From an uncultured Fretibacterium sp. (GTDB lineage: Bacteria > Synergistota > Synergistia > Synergistales > Aminobacteriaceae), in NCBI RefSeq assembly GCF_938030725.1, contig NZ_CALHIQ010000185.1:1-24011 (forward strand): DNA of 24,011 bases. The letters are read 5' to 3'. The position numbers were made by a program, and so were the translations under genes. Below are positions 15,297 to 24,007 of the stretch, in pieces. Within the stretch, counting starts at the first letter, position 1. The number at the start of each line of letters is the position of its first letter. Under the pieces are notes generated by a model. It worked only from the letters and a program-made list of their open reading frames with translations, did no database searches and was not told where the DNA came from.

Positions 15297-16463
15297 TCAG
15301 CTCTCCCGCCGCGCCTGACGTCCCGACACCTCAGGAAGCTCTTCCATCCCCAGTTCCCGACCGCGCAGCGTTCGATCGACCGCCATCAAGACCCCCACCT
15401 TTGCCCACATGAAGAGCAGCGAGCTCCCTCCGGCGCTGATGAAGGGGAGTGGAACCCCCGCCAGCGGCATCAGCTTCATCACGCCACCCAGGTTCAGGAA
15501 CATGGGGCACACCACCGACGCCGCCATCCCCAGGGCGAGCAGGGAAAGAAAGGGGTCCTCGCTCCGCCGGTAGATCCGGTACGCCCTCCAGGTCCACAGC
15601 GCGTACAGCGCAAGGAGGAAGGCCGTCCCCAATAGGCCGAACTCCTCCCCTATCGCAGGAAAGACGTAGTCCGTCTGCGCCTCCGGGAGGTAGCGGTCCT
15701 CCTGCAGCCCCTTTCCGATCCCCACGCCCGTAAGGCCGCCGTTGGCAAAGGCCACGAGCCCCTGAATGATCTGAAATCCCTTGCCGGTGGGGTCGGACCA
15801 TGGGTCCCAAAACGCATAAAATCGCCTCATGCGATAGGGTGCCTGCCAGATCAGGAACGCAATCAGGAAAAAAGCCAGGATGCCCCCCAGCACGGGGTAC
15901 TTCCACCCCCGACTCTCCACGTGCATCAGGCAACAAACCCCGATCACCACAAGCGCCCCTCCCAGGTTGGGCTGCAGCATGAGGGGAAGCACCGAGAGGA
16001 AGATCACCAAAAGCGTCGGGCGCACAAAGGCATCAAGCCCCTCCCGGCGCGACGCCGTCATCCGATCGGCGAGAAAGATGGGCATGGTGAAGAGGAGGAC
16101 CTCAAGGGGCTGAAAGTTGAAGCCCAAGAGGCTGATCCAACGGCGCGCTCCGCCGGCCCTCAGCCCCAGGCCGGGGATCAGGGTGCCCCACAGGAGCGCA
16201 AGGGACACCAACCAGAGAAGCCCACAGTGCCGACGCAATGCCTGAGGCGAAAACATGACGCAGCAGACCATGGCCGTCATTCCAAGGCCCAGAAACTGAA
16301 ACTGTTTCAACGGAAGGGCGTAGGGGTTACCGCCCGTCATGCTGTTGCGCAGGGAGAGGGACGCGATCATCACCAACCCGCAGAGGCTCAGGATCATGGG
16401 GATGCCCCAGATCAGGAACGTCCCCCTCTGCCTCAGTCCCTTCCCGTCGTCGTTCGGCTTCAA
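15297..16463 (-). CDS. ftsW: SEDS peptidoglycan polymerase FtsW
   Basis: Integral membrane glycosyltransferase that polymerises lipid II at the septum in partnership with FtsI. It has 388 residues and about ten membrane segments. The catalytic Asp of the family is present as Asp265 in EAQTDYVFPAIGEEFG. GLVAFANGGLTGVGIGKG and the C-terminal PLPFISAGGSSLL are classic SEDS blocks. The usual LQPDLG motif reads LQPNLG here (Asn166, codon 15966-15968). The start is a TTG at 16461-16463 overlapping the murD stop (TTGA), with AGGAG five bases upstream. Its place between murD and murG argues for FtsW rather than RodA. Confidence 0.95.
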   Translation of the reverse strand: MKPNDDGKGLRQRGTFLIWGIPMILSLCGLVMIASLSLRNSMTGGNPYALPLKQFQFLGLGMTAMVCCVMFSPQALRRHCGLLWLVSLALLWGTLIPGLGLRAGGARRWISLLGFNFQPLEVLLFTMPIFLADRMTASRREGLDAFVRPTLLVIFLSVLPLMLQPNLGGALVVIGVCCLMHVESRGWKYPVLGGILAFFLIAFLIWQAPYRMRRFYAFWDPWSDPTGKGFQIIQGLVAFANGGLTGVGIGKGLQEDRYLPEAQTDYVFPAIGEEFGLLGTAFLLALYALWTWRAYRIYRRSEDPFLSLLALGMAASVVCPMFLNLGGVMKLMPLAGVPLPFISAGGSSLLFMWAKVGVLMAVDRTLRGRELGMEELPEVSGRQARRES

Positions 16464-17845
16464 TTCGGCTCCTGCAGGCCGCGGACGATGGAGCAGAAGT
16501 GATCACCCCTCTGCCCGTAGTTCTCGTACATGTCCCAGCTGGTGCAGGCTGGGGAGAGCAGGACCGTCATCCCGGGACGGGCCAGGGCTCGGGCCTTTCC
16601 GACGGCATCCTCCATATCCTGCGCCAGGGTCACCGCCGTGAAGCCCGCTCCCTTCAGCGCCGCCGCGATCGCATCCCGCTCCTCCCCCAAGAGGACGGCG
16701 GCGTCCGCTTCCCGCAAGACGCCCTTCGCAAGCTCCGCGTAATCCTCCCCCTTCCCGCGACCTCCTAGGATGACGACCTTCCGGCCGGGGAGGGCGGTCA
16801 TGGCCGTCACCGAAGCGGCGATGTTCGTCCCCTTGGAGTCGTCCACGTACAGGACGCCATCGACGACTCCAGCCCGTTCACAGCGGTGGGGCAGCGGGAA
16901 GAAACCCTTCAGAAGCGTTGCCGCGTCCTCCTCCAGGCCGAGGAGGCGGAGGGCAGCCATGCTCATGGCCACGTTCTCCAGGTTGTGACCCCCAAGGAGC
17001 GTGGTCTCCGAGTACCGAAAGAGCGGCGCCTGCTCCCCCTTCAGGCGCAGCGTCGCCCCCTCCTCTCCCATGAAGATGTGTCCCGCCATCTCGTGCTCTG
17101 GCCTCTCCTCCCAGCTCAGGGTGATGACGCGCTCCTCTCCCTCGGCCTTCAGGGCCTCTACGTCGCGGTCCTGCACGATCCCCCACCCAGAAGAGGCGCG
17201 CAGCGACAGTATCTTCGCCTTCGCCGCAACGTAGGCCTCGTAGCTGCCGTGCCAGTTGAGGTGGTCCGGGGCAAGGTTGGTGACGATGGAAACGCAGGAG
17301 GAAAGCGTGTGGGCCCACTCCAGCTGAAAGCTGCTGAGCTCCAGGACCACGGCGTCGAACTCCCTGCCCGCAAAGACCGAGGCTGCCCTGCCCAGGTTCC
17401 CTCCGACGGCGACGTTGCGATGCGCAGCGTTCAACATGTGCCCGATCAGGGCGGTCACGGTGCTCTTGCCGTTGCTCCCCGTGACGCCGATCAGCTTGCC
17501 TCGAAGCTGCGGGATCACGAAGTCCAGCTCTCCAATGAGGGGCGTCCCACGCTTTCGGGCCGACAGGACCACCTCGGAGGTCGGCGGGATGCCAGAGCTG
17601 AGCAGCATGGCGTCCGCCTCAAAGGCCCGCTCCGTGTGCCCGTTCTCCTCCCAGGCGATCCCGTTCCGTGAGAAGAGCTCCGCGACCTCTGCGGACACCC
17701 CCTTTTGTTCCGTCACGAAGACCCGCGCCCCGATGCGGGCAGCCAGCAGCGCAAGCTCCCGCCCGCTCACCCCGGCGCCCACGACCGTCAGGCGCTTGCC
17801 CTTCCAATCGGAAGAATCCTGCAATTGCTGCAACTGATTATCCAT
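16460..17845 (-). CDS. murD: UDP-N-acetylmuramoylalanine--D-glutamate ligase MurD
   Basis: Adds D-glutamate to UDP-MurNAc-L-Ala. The N-terminal VVGAGVSGRELA (21-32), the P-loop GSNGKST (123-129), the LELSSFQLE block (168-176), APDHLNWHG (192-200) and the C-terminal LSPACTSWDMYENYGQRGD are all MurD-typical. With the ATG at 17843-17845 the product has 461 residues, the normal length. The reading frame is open up to a TTG at 17950, but the extra 35 residues look non-family. AGAGGTG lies 13-14 nt before the ATG, so the GTG one codon upstream (17846-17848) is an alternative. It overlaps ftsW by 4 nt and follows mraY after a 120-nt gap. Confidence 0.95.
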   Translation of the reverse strand: MDNQLQQLQDSSDWKGKRLTVVGAGVSGRELALLAARIGARVFVTEQKGVSAEVAELFSRNGIAWEENGHTERAFEADAMLLSSGIPPTSEVVLSARKRGTPLIGELDFVIPQLRGKLIGVTGSNGKSTVTALIGHMLNAAHRNVAVGGNLGRAASVFAGREFDAVVLELSSFQLEWAHTLSSCVSIVTNLAPDHLNWHGSYEAYVAAKAKILSLRASSGWGIVQDRDVEALKAEGEERVITLSWEERPEHEMAGHIFMGEEGATLRLKGEQAPLFRYSETTLLGGHNLENVAMSMAALRLLGLEEDAATLLKGFFPLPHRCERAGVVDGVLYVDDSKGTNIAASVTAMTALPGRKVVILGGRGKGEDYAELAKGVLREADAAVLLGEERDAIAAALKGAGFTAVTLAQDMEDAVGKARALARPGMTVLLSPACTSWDMYENYGQRGDHFCSIVRGLQEPN

Positions 17846-17890
17846 CACGACAGAAAATTCACCTCTCGTGCGCCGCGCTGCCGCGGCATC

Positions 17891-17938
17891 AAAAAACGAT
17901 CGAAAACCGCTCTTCTTTCGGCAAATCCTCCGGAGCGG
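17891..17938 (-). terminator. Weak attenuator-like hairpin between mraY and murD
   Basis: In the 120-nt gap the minus strand has CCGCTC, a 20-nt loop, then GAGCGG followed by TTTTCGATCGTTTTTTG (plus arms 17907-17912 and 17933-17938; T-runs at plus 17903-17906 and 17891-17896). The stem is only 6 bp, so partial termination at most. Confidence 0.25.
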
Positions 17939-17965
17939 CTCGTTTTGCAACCCTGCCGGCAGCCG

Positions 17966-18910
17966 CTAACCCTCGCCCCCGATGCAGAGCAGGAGCAGCG
18001 AAAGCCACGCGGTTCCGACGGCCTGAACGAGCCAGAAGCGCGTCGTCACGAGGCTCTCATCCCAACCCATCCGCTGAAAATGGTGGTGGAGGGGCGCCAT
18101 CAGGAACACGCGCCGGTTCAGTTTGCGGATCGTGAAGATCTGGATGGCCGACGTGAGCATCTCGATCCCAAACAGGAACCCCACCGGGAGCAGGGCCAGC
18201 AGCCGACCGTTCGTCACGCAGAGCCCGGCCAGAGCGCCGCCGAGAAAGTGCGCCCCCGTGTCCCCCATGAACGTGCGCGCCGGGCGCAGGTTGAAGAACA
18301 TGAAGCCGGCGGTCATGAAGAACAGCATGGACACCGTCGCGACGTTGAACTCGGACGCCGGGATCAGAAGGGGCAGGGCCGCCAGGGAGATCATCGTACA
18401 CCCTCCCGCCAGGCCGTCGAGGCCGTCCGTTATGTTGACCGCGTTCAGCATCCCCACGCACCCGATGAAGATCAGGGGGGCCAGGAGCGGCCAACCGAGG
18501 TCGAGTCCCGGCCAAAGGCCCGCGCGTCCCGTCAGAAAGACCAACAGGACCCACAGGCCGCAGACGACGAGCTGTACCTTGAGCTTCGTCATGCTGCGTA
18601 AGCCCTCGCTGGAACGGCTGAAGAACTTCAACCCGTCGTCCAGGAGGCCAATAAAACCTCCCGCCAGGGGAAGGGACCAGAAAGTCAGCGACTCGACGCC
18701 CCAGGTCAAGGCCAGGCCCAGCAGTGCCAACACCAAGAACACCGCGCCGCCCATCGACGGCGTAGCGGCCTTGACCTCCACGTCGATGCCCACCCCGTAG
18801 CTCTTCTGCGCCTGCGTCAGACTGACGCGCCGCTGAATGTGAAGCCAGACGTACTGCAGAACGAGGCTGAGGCAGAAGAAGGCCATCCCCCACAAGGCCG
18901 CCCGCGTCAT
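17966..18910 (-). CDS. mraY: Phospho-N-acetylmuramoyl-pentapeptide transferase MraY
   Basis: Polytopic membrane enzyme that moves phospho-MurNAc-pentapeptide to undecaprenyl phosphate, making lipid I. It has 314 residues, slightly short for the family. Catalytic elements are visible: Asp91-Asp92 in LLDDGLKFF, NAVNITDGLDG (156-166), GDTGA with Asp217, and the triple His 275-277 in PLHHHFQRMGW. The N-terminal loop reads KSYGVGIDVEVKAATPSMGG, lacking the usual GP dipeptide and His before the TPxMGG block. The ATG at 18908-18910 overlaps the murF stop as ATGA, with GGGGGAG seven bases upstream. The frame is open further upstream inside murF but is not family-like there. Confidence 0.97.
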   Translation of the reverse strand: MTRAALWGMAFFCLSLVLQYVWLHIQRRVSLTQAQKSYGVGIDVEVKAATPSMGGAVFLVLALLGLALTWGVESLTFWSLPLAGGFIGLLDDGLKFFSRSSEGLRSMTKLKVQLVVCGLWVLLVFLTGRAGLWPGLDLGWPLLAPLIFIGCVGMLNAVNITDGLDGLAGGCTMISLAALPLLIPASEFNVATVSMLFFMTAGFMFFNLRPARTFMGDTGAHFLGGALAGLCVTNGRLLALLPVGFLFGIEMLTSAIQIFTIRKLNRRVFLMAPLHHHFQRMGWDESLVTTRFWLVQAVGTAWLSLLLLCIGGEG

Positions 18911-20304
18911 GAGGCGGCTCCCCCATGCTCCACAGCGAGGCTCTGCACGACGTTCTGAAGGCCGAGGCTGTTCGACCCCTTGACCAGGAGGCCCGTCCAC
19001 GACGTCCCGGCGGCGATCTGGAGCGCTTCCTGCCAATCCCGAACGAAAGCGAACCCCGGACGCTCCGACAGCGCGCTCCTCCAGGCGTCCCCCACCAGGA
19101 CCACGCTCTCCAAACCATTCAAAAGGGGCTCCAGCGCACGGTGATAGTGGAGCGTCTCCCGTCCCATCTCCCGCATCTCTCCCAGGATCGCCATCTTTCC
19201 CTCGACCTGCAGTTCTCCAAAGGTAGCTAAAGACGCCCGCATCGACTCGGGGTTCGCGTTGTAGGCGTCGTCCACCAAAAACCTCCTGCCGCCGTCCAGC
19301 GACAGGATCCTGCCCCGCCCCTCAAGGGGCTGAAAGCCCCTCAACGCCTCCGCACACTCCGCAAGCCCAATCCCCTTGAGCCCGCCGAACGCCGCGGCAA
19401 AGGCGAGGGGCAGCGCGAGGTGGGTCCCCCAGACCCCGGCGCTGAAGCGCGCCGTCGCCCCGTCCCGTTTTCTCAGGTGAAAGGTGAGCTCCGGCCGATT
19501 GCCCCGCATCTCAAAACGGGGGGCCTCGATGCAACAATCGGCTCCGTCGCCTCCTATCGAGAGCGTTTCCGCCGTCCTCCCCATTCCCAAGGTCGCACCG
19601 CGCAGGGGAAGGCAGTCGAAGTTGTAGAGGAAACGCCTCAACCGCGGGGAGCGAACGATCTCCATTTTACCCCTAAGCACCCCTTCCAGGGAACCGAATC
19701 CCTCAAGGTGAACGGGAGCCACTTGAGTGATCGCGGCCGAGGTCGGCGGAAAGAGGTTCGTCAATTCCAGGATCTCCCCCGGCTTGTTGGCGCCAAACTC
19801 CAGGAGCAGCACCTCCGCGTCCTGCGGCATGGCGAGGACCGTGCAGGCGCAGCCGATCCTCGTGTTCAGGCTGCGGGTAGCGGCGTGCAGCCTGAATCGC
19901 CCTCCCAGCACCTGCTGGAGGGCTGCGCGGGTGGTGGTCTTTCCCACGCTCCCCGTGACGGCGACCACCTCAGGGACCTCCAGGTGCCTCAGGTAGGCCG
20001 AGGCCAGCCGGGCCAGGTCCTGCTCCGGCTCCTCCAACTCAACGCAGGGAACGGACAGCTCGTCGGGCCTCTTCCCCCGGCGGACAACGATCAGCCCCGC
20101 CCCCCGCTCCAGGGCCTGGGGGACGTACCGGTGGCCGTCCACGCGCTCTCCCTCCAGGGCGACGAAGGCTCCGCCGGGCTCCACGCAGCGGCTGTCCGTC
20201 GCGACGTGGGCCGGGAAGGGGCGGCCTGCGGCCTCCTCCGGCAGGGACTTGCCGATGAGGGCGAACATCTCCCCAAGCGACGGCCTCTCCTTCAACGACT
20301 TCAA
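18907..20304 (-). CDS. murF: UDP-MurNAc-tripeptide--D-Ala-D-Ala ligase MurF
   Basis: Adds D-Ala-D-Ala to complete UDP-MurNAc-pentapeptide. It has 465 residues. The N-terminal domain carries ATDSRCVEPGGAFVALEGERVDGHRY, split by the usual turn. The P-loop GSVGKTTT is at 118-125, followed by SLNTRIG and the LLLEFGANKPGEI block. The C-terminal domain has DDAYNANPESMRA and AILGEMREMG, typical of MurF. The start is a TTG at 20302-20304, 17 nt past murE, with GAGAGGGGG about nine bases upstream; the first in-frame ATG (codon 13) has no proper binding site. It overlaps mraY by 4 nt. A ddl gene for its D-Ala-D-Ala substrate is not in this window. Confidence 0.96.
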   Translation of the reverse strand: MKSLKERPSLGEMFALIGKSLPEEAAGRPFPAHVATDSRCVEPGGAFVALEGERVDGHRYVPQALERGAGLIVVRRGKRPDELSVPCVELEEPEQDLARLASAYLRHLEVPEVVAVTGSVGKTTTRAALQQVLGGRFRLHAATRSLNTRIGCACTVLAMPQDAEVLLLEFGANKPGEILELTNLFPPTSAAITQVAPVHLEGFGSLEGVLRGKMEIVRSPRLRRFLYNFDCLPLRGATLGMGRTAETLSIGGDGADCCIEAPRFEMRGNRPELTFHLRKRDGATARFSAGVWGTHLALPLAFAAAFGGLKGIGLAECAEALRGFQPLEGRGRILSLDGGRRFLVDDAYNANPESMRASLATFGELQVEGKMAILGEMREMGRETLHYHRALEPLLNGLESVVLVGDAWRSALSERPGFAFVRDWQEALQIAAGTSWTGLLVKGSNSLGLQNVVQSLAVEHGGAAS

Positions 20305-20320
20305 CGACGGACGCCCCCTC

Positions 20321-21781
20321 TCAAGCCCGAAGCCACGCCTGCACCGTTTCCGCGTCGTTGTAGGGCGTCCTCTTGCCGCACCTCTCCAGGTATCGCTCCG
20401 GCCCCTTTCCCGATACCGTCAGGACGTCGCCCCCCGACAACCGTTCAAGTCCGCGGCGTACCGCCTCCCCGCGGTCCAGGATCACCTCGTGGGACGCTCC
20501 GCCCCGAACCTCTGCGATCCCCGCCTCGATCTCGCTCGCAATCTTCGCGGGATCCTCGTCCCGCGGGTTGTCCATCGTTACGATCACGTGGTCCGCCAGC
20601 TCGCCCGCAACGCGGCCCAGGGCGGGGCGGTTTAGGGGGTAACGCCCGCCGCCGTGTCCGAAGACCGATATCACCCGCCCCTTCGTCAGGGCGCGAACCG
20701 TGGTCAGGAGGCTCTTGAGGGCGGTTGGGGTGTGCGCGAAGTCGACGAAGCAGCAGGCCCCGTTGGGCAGCACGTAGCGCTCGAGGCGCCCCGGTACCTG
20801 CGGGGTGAGGGCGACCCCGCGGACGATGGCCTCATCGCTGACCCGGCCGCGCAGAGCCGTGACCGCGCAGAGGACGTTCCAGACGTTAAACTCTCCGGAC
20901 AGGGGGCTCATCAAATCCAGCGGACTCAAGCCGCGCATCTCCACGCGCATCTCCGTCCCCTGGAGGGAGGTGCTCCACCGGCTCACGCGGGCAAACGTGT
21001 CCTCCGCCGCCATGGAGAAGCCCCTGAGGTGCTCCGGCGCCTCCTCCAGGAGCCGCCGCCCGTAGGGGTCGTCCCCGTTGACCGCCCCCAGGAAACCGGG
21101 CTTCACATACCGGGTGAACAGCAGGCGCTTGGCCTGAAAGTAGTCCTCCATCTCCTTGTGAAAGTCGAGGTGTTCCGGGTTGAGATTAGTGAAAACAGGG
21201 ACGTCGTAGCTCGCGCCCCGCAGCCGTCCCAGGGTGAGCCCGTGGGACGAGGTCTCCATGACGCAGGCCGCGCACCGGTTCCGTACCATGTCCGCAAGCC
21301 GGCGCTGGACGACGCAGCTCTCCGGCGTCGTGCGGGTCGCATCGCGCTCCACGATGGTCCCCAAAAGCCCCGTTCGGATGCCCGCCGCCTGCAGGATGCT
21401 GCGCAAAATGTAGGTCGTCGTGGTCTTGCCGTTGGTTCCCGTCACGCCGACCATCAGGAGCTTCTCCGCGGGCCTGTCGTAGACGGCTGCCGCAGCGTCC
21501 CCCATGACGTCTCGCACCGACGGGACGACGATCGCGGGCAGGCCGACGCCGGGGTCCCGTTCGCAGAGCAGGGCCAGCGCTCCGCGCTCCCTGGCCTCCG
21601 CAGCGTAGTCGTGGCCGTCGCTTTTCTCGCCGCGGATACAGCAGAAGAGGGTGCCCTCGCCCACCTGGCGGCTGTCCGACGCCACGTCGCCGATCGACGG
21701 GTCCTCCGCTGCGTTTCTGACTTCAAGGGACGGCGTCCGCCCTCGAATCGCGGCGAGGACCTCGGAAAGTTTTATGCTCAT
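20321..21781 (-). CDS. murE: UDP-MurNAc-L-Ala-D-Glu--meso-diaminopimelate ligase MurE
   Basis: Adds the third stem-peptide residue. It has 486 residues. SDSRQVGEGTLF (36-47) lies in the UDP-binding domain, the P-loop GTNGKTTT is at 115-122, and METSSHGL and NLNPEHLDFH follow. The specificity motif DNPRDEDP is at 404-411; DNPR is the signature of meso-DAP enzymes, which agrees with dapF in this window. The C-terminal nucleotide block, usually GGDRDxxKRPxMG, reads GGGRYPLNRPALG here. The ATG at 21779-21781 overlaps the ftsI stop as ATGA, with GGAAGGGG before it. Confidence 0.97.
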   Translation of the reverse strand: MSIKLSEVLAAIRGRTPSLEVRNAAEDPSIGDVASDSRQVGEGTLFCCIRGEKSDGHDYAAEARERGALALLCERDPGVGLPAIVVPSVRDVMGDAAAAVYDRPAEKLLMVGVTGTNGKTTTTYILRSILQAAGIRTGLLGTIVERDATRTTPESCVVQRRLADMVRNRCAACVMETSSHGLTLGRLRGASYDVPVFTNLNPEHLDFHKEMEDYFQAKRLLFTRYVKPGFLGAVNGDDPYGRRLLEEAPEHLRGFSMAAEDTFARVSRWSTSLQGTEMRVEMRGLSPLDLMSPLSGEFNVWNVLCAVTALRGRVSDEAIVRGVALTPQVPGRLERYVLPNGACCFVDFAHTPTALKSLLTTVRALTKGRVISVFGHGGGRYPLNRPALGRVAGELADHVIVTMDNPRDEDPAKIASEIEAGIAEVRGGASHEVILDRGEAVRRGLERLSGGDVLTVSGKGPERYLERCGKRTPYNDAETVQAWLRA

Positions 21782-23451
21782 AGGGACCCCTTCCTCTGTG
21801 CGTAATATTCGAGTTCCGCCATCTCTTCAACGATGGCCCGAAAGGGAGGCGCCGCAAGCTCGCCGCCGTAATAGCGCCCCCCAGTCGGCTCCCCGATGAC
21901 GAGGAGCATGAGGTACTTCGGATCCTCGTAGGGCCAGAAGCCGATGAAGGAGGCCACGTACCGGTGGCGGCTGTACTTTCCGCCCTCCGGCACCTGAGCG
22001 GTGCCCGTCTTCCCCGCCAGCCGGGTGACCTTCGTTTCGGCCCTCTTGCCGGTGCCCTCGACGACGGCGTCCCGCATCGCCTTTCGCAGCCACCTTGCGG
22101 TCTCCGGCGTCAGCACCTCGCGCAGAACGAGGGGCGAGCCCTCGTAGACCGTTTCCCCTACGGCGTTGGTCGCCTTCTTCACGATGTAGGGGCTCATCAG
22201 CCTGCCGCCGTTGACGATGGCGGCCGTCGCATTGATCAGCTGCAGCGGGGTCACCGCCAGCCCCTGGCCGATCGCGATGTTGGCGGGCACGACGCCGCGC
22301 CACTGTTCTGGAAAGGGGACGATGCCCTCCGCCGCCGCCGGCAGTTCGATGTCGCTCTCCTGCCCGAACCCCATGGCTCTGAGGTTCTCGTACATCTTCG
22401 CCTTCTCCGCCCGAATCCCGATCTGCGCCATGCCCACGTTGGAGGACTTGATGATCAGGTGGGCGGTGTCGATCCTCCCCATGGCCTTGGAAGCGGCCTC
22501 GGCCACGTACCCGTCCGCCACCTTCAGCCGCGCCGGGCAGTTGAACGTCTCGTTCGTCCGGGCCCAGCCGTTCTCCAGCGCGATCCCCATGACGAGCGGC
22601 TTGAGGGTGGACCCCGGCTCGTAGCCCCGACTGATCGCGTTGTTCGCGAGGACCTCCGGAGCCAGGCTCCTTCGATCGCCCGGGTCGAAGGGAGGCCAGC
22701 TGGCCATGGAGAGGATCGCCCCCGTCCACGGGTCCATGCAGACGGCAGCCGCCCATTTGGCGCCGTTGTCCTTCGCCGTCTTGAAGAGGTGCTTCTCGAC
22801 GACGTACTGCATCCTGCTGTCAACGGTCAGGGTCACCACGGGCGTCGTGCGCCTTTGCCTCGATACGTCGTTGACGAGGACGGCGGACTGAGCGCCCGGC
22901 CGGCGGACCAGGATGCGGTACCCCGGCGGGTTGTAGAGCGTGGAGTCCCAGGCCTGCTCGATCCCCGCAAGCCCTCGGTTGTCGATGTCGCAAAAACCCA
23001 GAACGTGAGCCAGGAGGGACTGGTTGGGATACCTTCGGTCCTGCTCTCCGATGTCGAGCAGCGCCCTCAGGTTGAGCGCCCGCAGTTCCGCCCCCTCTTT
23101 CGGGGACACCTTTCGGCGCAGCCACATGAATTGAGAATCCCCCGCCTGTGCCAGCCGCGACAGGAGGTCCTCGGACAGCGCTCCCTGCAACGTCAGCGCC
23201 TCCTCGGAGGTGAGCAGGCTGGGGTCCACGGCAAAACTCGACACGGGCTCGGAGATCACGAGGGCGTTCTCCCGTTCGTCTTGGATGATCCCCCGGTCCG
23301 CCCGCATGGGGACTCGCCGCCAGTATTGGTGCTGGGACTGCTGGATGATGCGCGGGTTCGGGAAACAGTGACGCTCGATCAGCGTCCCTCCCATCAGAAG
23401 GTACAGGACGGCGAACGGGAACCAGGGGCTGATCAGATGCCGTTTCCGCAA
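21778..23451 (-). CDS. ftsI: Septal transpeptidase FtsI (class B penicillin-binding protein)
   Basis: Crosslinks septal peptidoglycan as the partner of FtsW. With the TTG start at 23449-23451 it has 557 residues. A membrane anchor (about 9-24) is followed by the non-catalytic pedestal, which starts with ADRGIIQDERENALVIS. The transpeptidase domain then carries all three active-site motifs: Ser281-x-x-Lys284 in YEPGSTLKP, SSN at 336-338, and KTG at 481-483 in AGKTGTAQ. The frame is open another 91 codons upstream, overlapping ftsL in a different frame, but that part is Arg/Gly-rich and unlike the family. AAGGTGG sits seven bases before the TTG. There are no PASTA repeats. It overlaps murE by 4 nt and follows ftsL by 46 nt. 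Confidence 0.95.
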   Translation of the reverse strand: MRKRHLISPWFPFAVLYLLMGGTLIERHCFPNPRIIQQSQHQYWRRVPMRADRGIIQDERENALVISEPVSSFAVDPSLLTSEEALTLQGALSEDLLSRLAQAGDSQFMWLRRKVSPKEGAELRALNLRALLDIGEQDRRYPNQSLLAHVLGFCDIDNRGLAGIEQAWDSTLYNPPGYRILVRRPGAQSAVLVNDVSRQRRTTPVVTLTVDSRMQYVVEKHLFKTAKDNGAKWAAAVCMDPWTGAILSMASWPPFDPGDRRSLAPEVLANNAISRGYEPGSTLKPLVMGIALENGWARTNETFNCPARLKVADGYVAEAASKAMGRIDTAHLIIKSSNVGMAQIGIRAEKAKMYENLRAMGFGQESDIELPAAAEGIVPFPEQWRGVVPANIAIGQGLAVTPLQLINATAAIVNGGRLMSPYIVKKATNAVGETVYEGSPLVLREVLTPETARWLRKAMRDAVVEGTGKRAETKVTRLAGKTGTAQVPEGGKYSRHRYVASFIGFWPYEDPKYLMLLVIGEPTGGRYYGGELAAPPFRAIVEEMAELEYYAQRKGSL

Positions 23452-23497
23452 CGTTCTTCCACCTTGGAGGCCAGGACTCGCGCAGGACGGCCCCGCG

Positions 23498-24007
23498 TCA
23501 CCGTCGCTCCCCGCCCCAGAGCCAGGCCAAGCTGGCGCGCCACCCGGCGTCGTCGGGACCGGGCGCGAGCCTTCCCGCGGCGGCCAGCCGTTCCTGAGGC
23601 CCGACCGACAACGCCTCGACCCGCAGCACCTTCTGCATCCCCAGGCGCTCCTTGCAGTAGGTGTAGATATTGATCGGAGCGACGAGAGCAGACAGTTCCT
23701 GCTGCAGCCGAGTTTCCTCCGCAACGTACTGCTGTATGGATTCGTTGATGGAATCGAGTTGATAGGCTAGGCGCGCCGCGTGGAAGCGCAGGAAACCAAG
23801 AAGGGCGATGAGGAGGAGCCCTCCTCCCGCCCACAGGATCAACGCGATCCCTCGCCTCGAAGAACGATCCCTTACCTTCTGCATACGAGATTCCGCCCCA
23901 CTTTCATCCCTGTATCGTCTGCGGTCAACGTCCCTGGCCCGCTCTCCACGCGCTCGGGCTGCGTCCACCGCACTCATCTTCCCTGAATCGACTCGTAAGC
24001 CGGACAT
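23498..24007 (-). CDS. ftsL: FtsL-like cell division protein (start uncertain near window edge)
   Basis: Small bitopic protein directly before ftsI, the usual ftsL position. It has a charged N-terminus, one membrane segment (about 53-74) and a heptad-like coiled coil (about 80-110, with LDSINESIQQYVAEETRLQQ). The segment YCKERLGMQ resembles the conserved end of FtsL/DivIC proteins. The role would be to activate FtsWI together with FtsB and FtsQ. Sequence identity in this family is low, so the call rests on topology and position. The ATG at 24005-24007 has only GAGG visible before the window ends. An internal ATG at 23882-23884 would give 128 residues, nearer the usual size, but lacks a clear binding site. 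The frame could extend beyond the window. Confidence 0.75.
   Translation of the reverse strand: MSGLRVDSGKMSAVDAARARGERARDVDRRRYRDESGAESRMQKVRDRSSRRGIALILWAGGGLLLIALLGFLRFHAARLAYQLDSINESIQQYVAEETRLQQELSALVAPINIYTYCKERLGMQKVLRVEALSVGPQERLAAAGRLAPGPDDAGWRASLAWLWGGERR

Noticed and set aside
21964..23673. Long plus-strand open frame of 569 codons opposite ftsI
   Set aside because: Same antisense shadow effect; the opposite strand carries all three penicillin-binding motifs in order.
23452..23724. N-terminal extension of ftsI
   Set aside because: Overlaps ftsL in another frame, reads as Arg/Gly/Pro-rich noise, and a better start with a binding site exists at 23449-23451.
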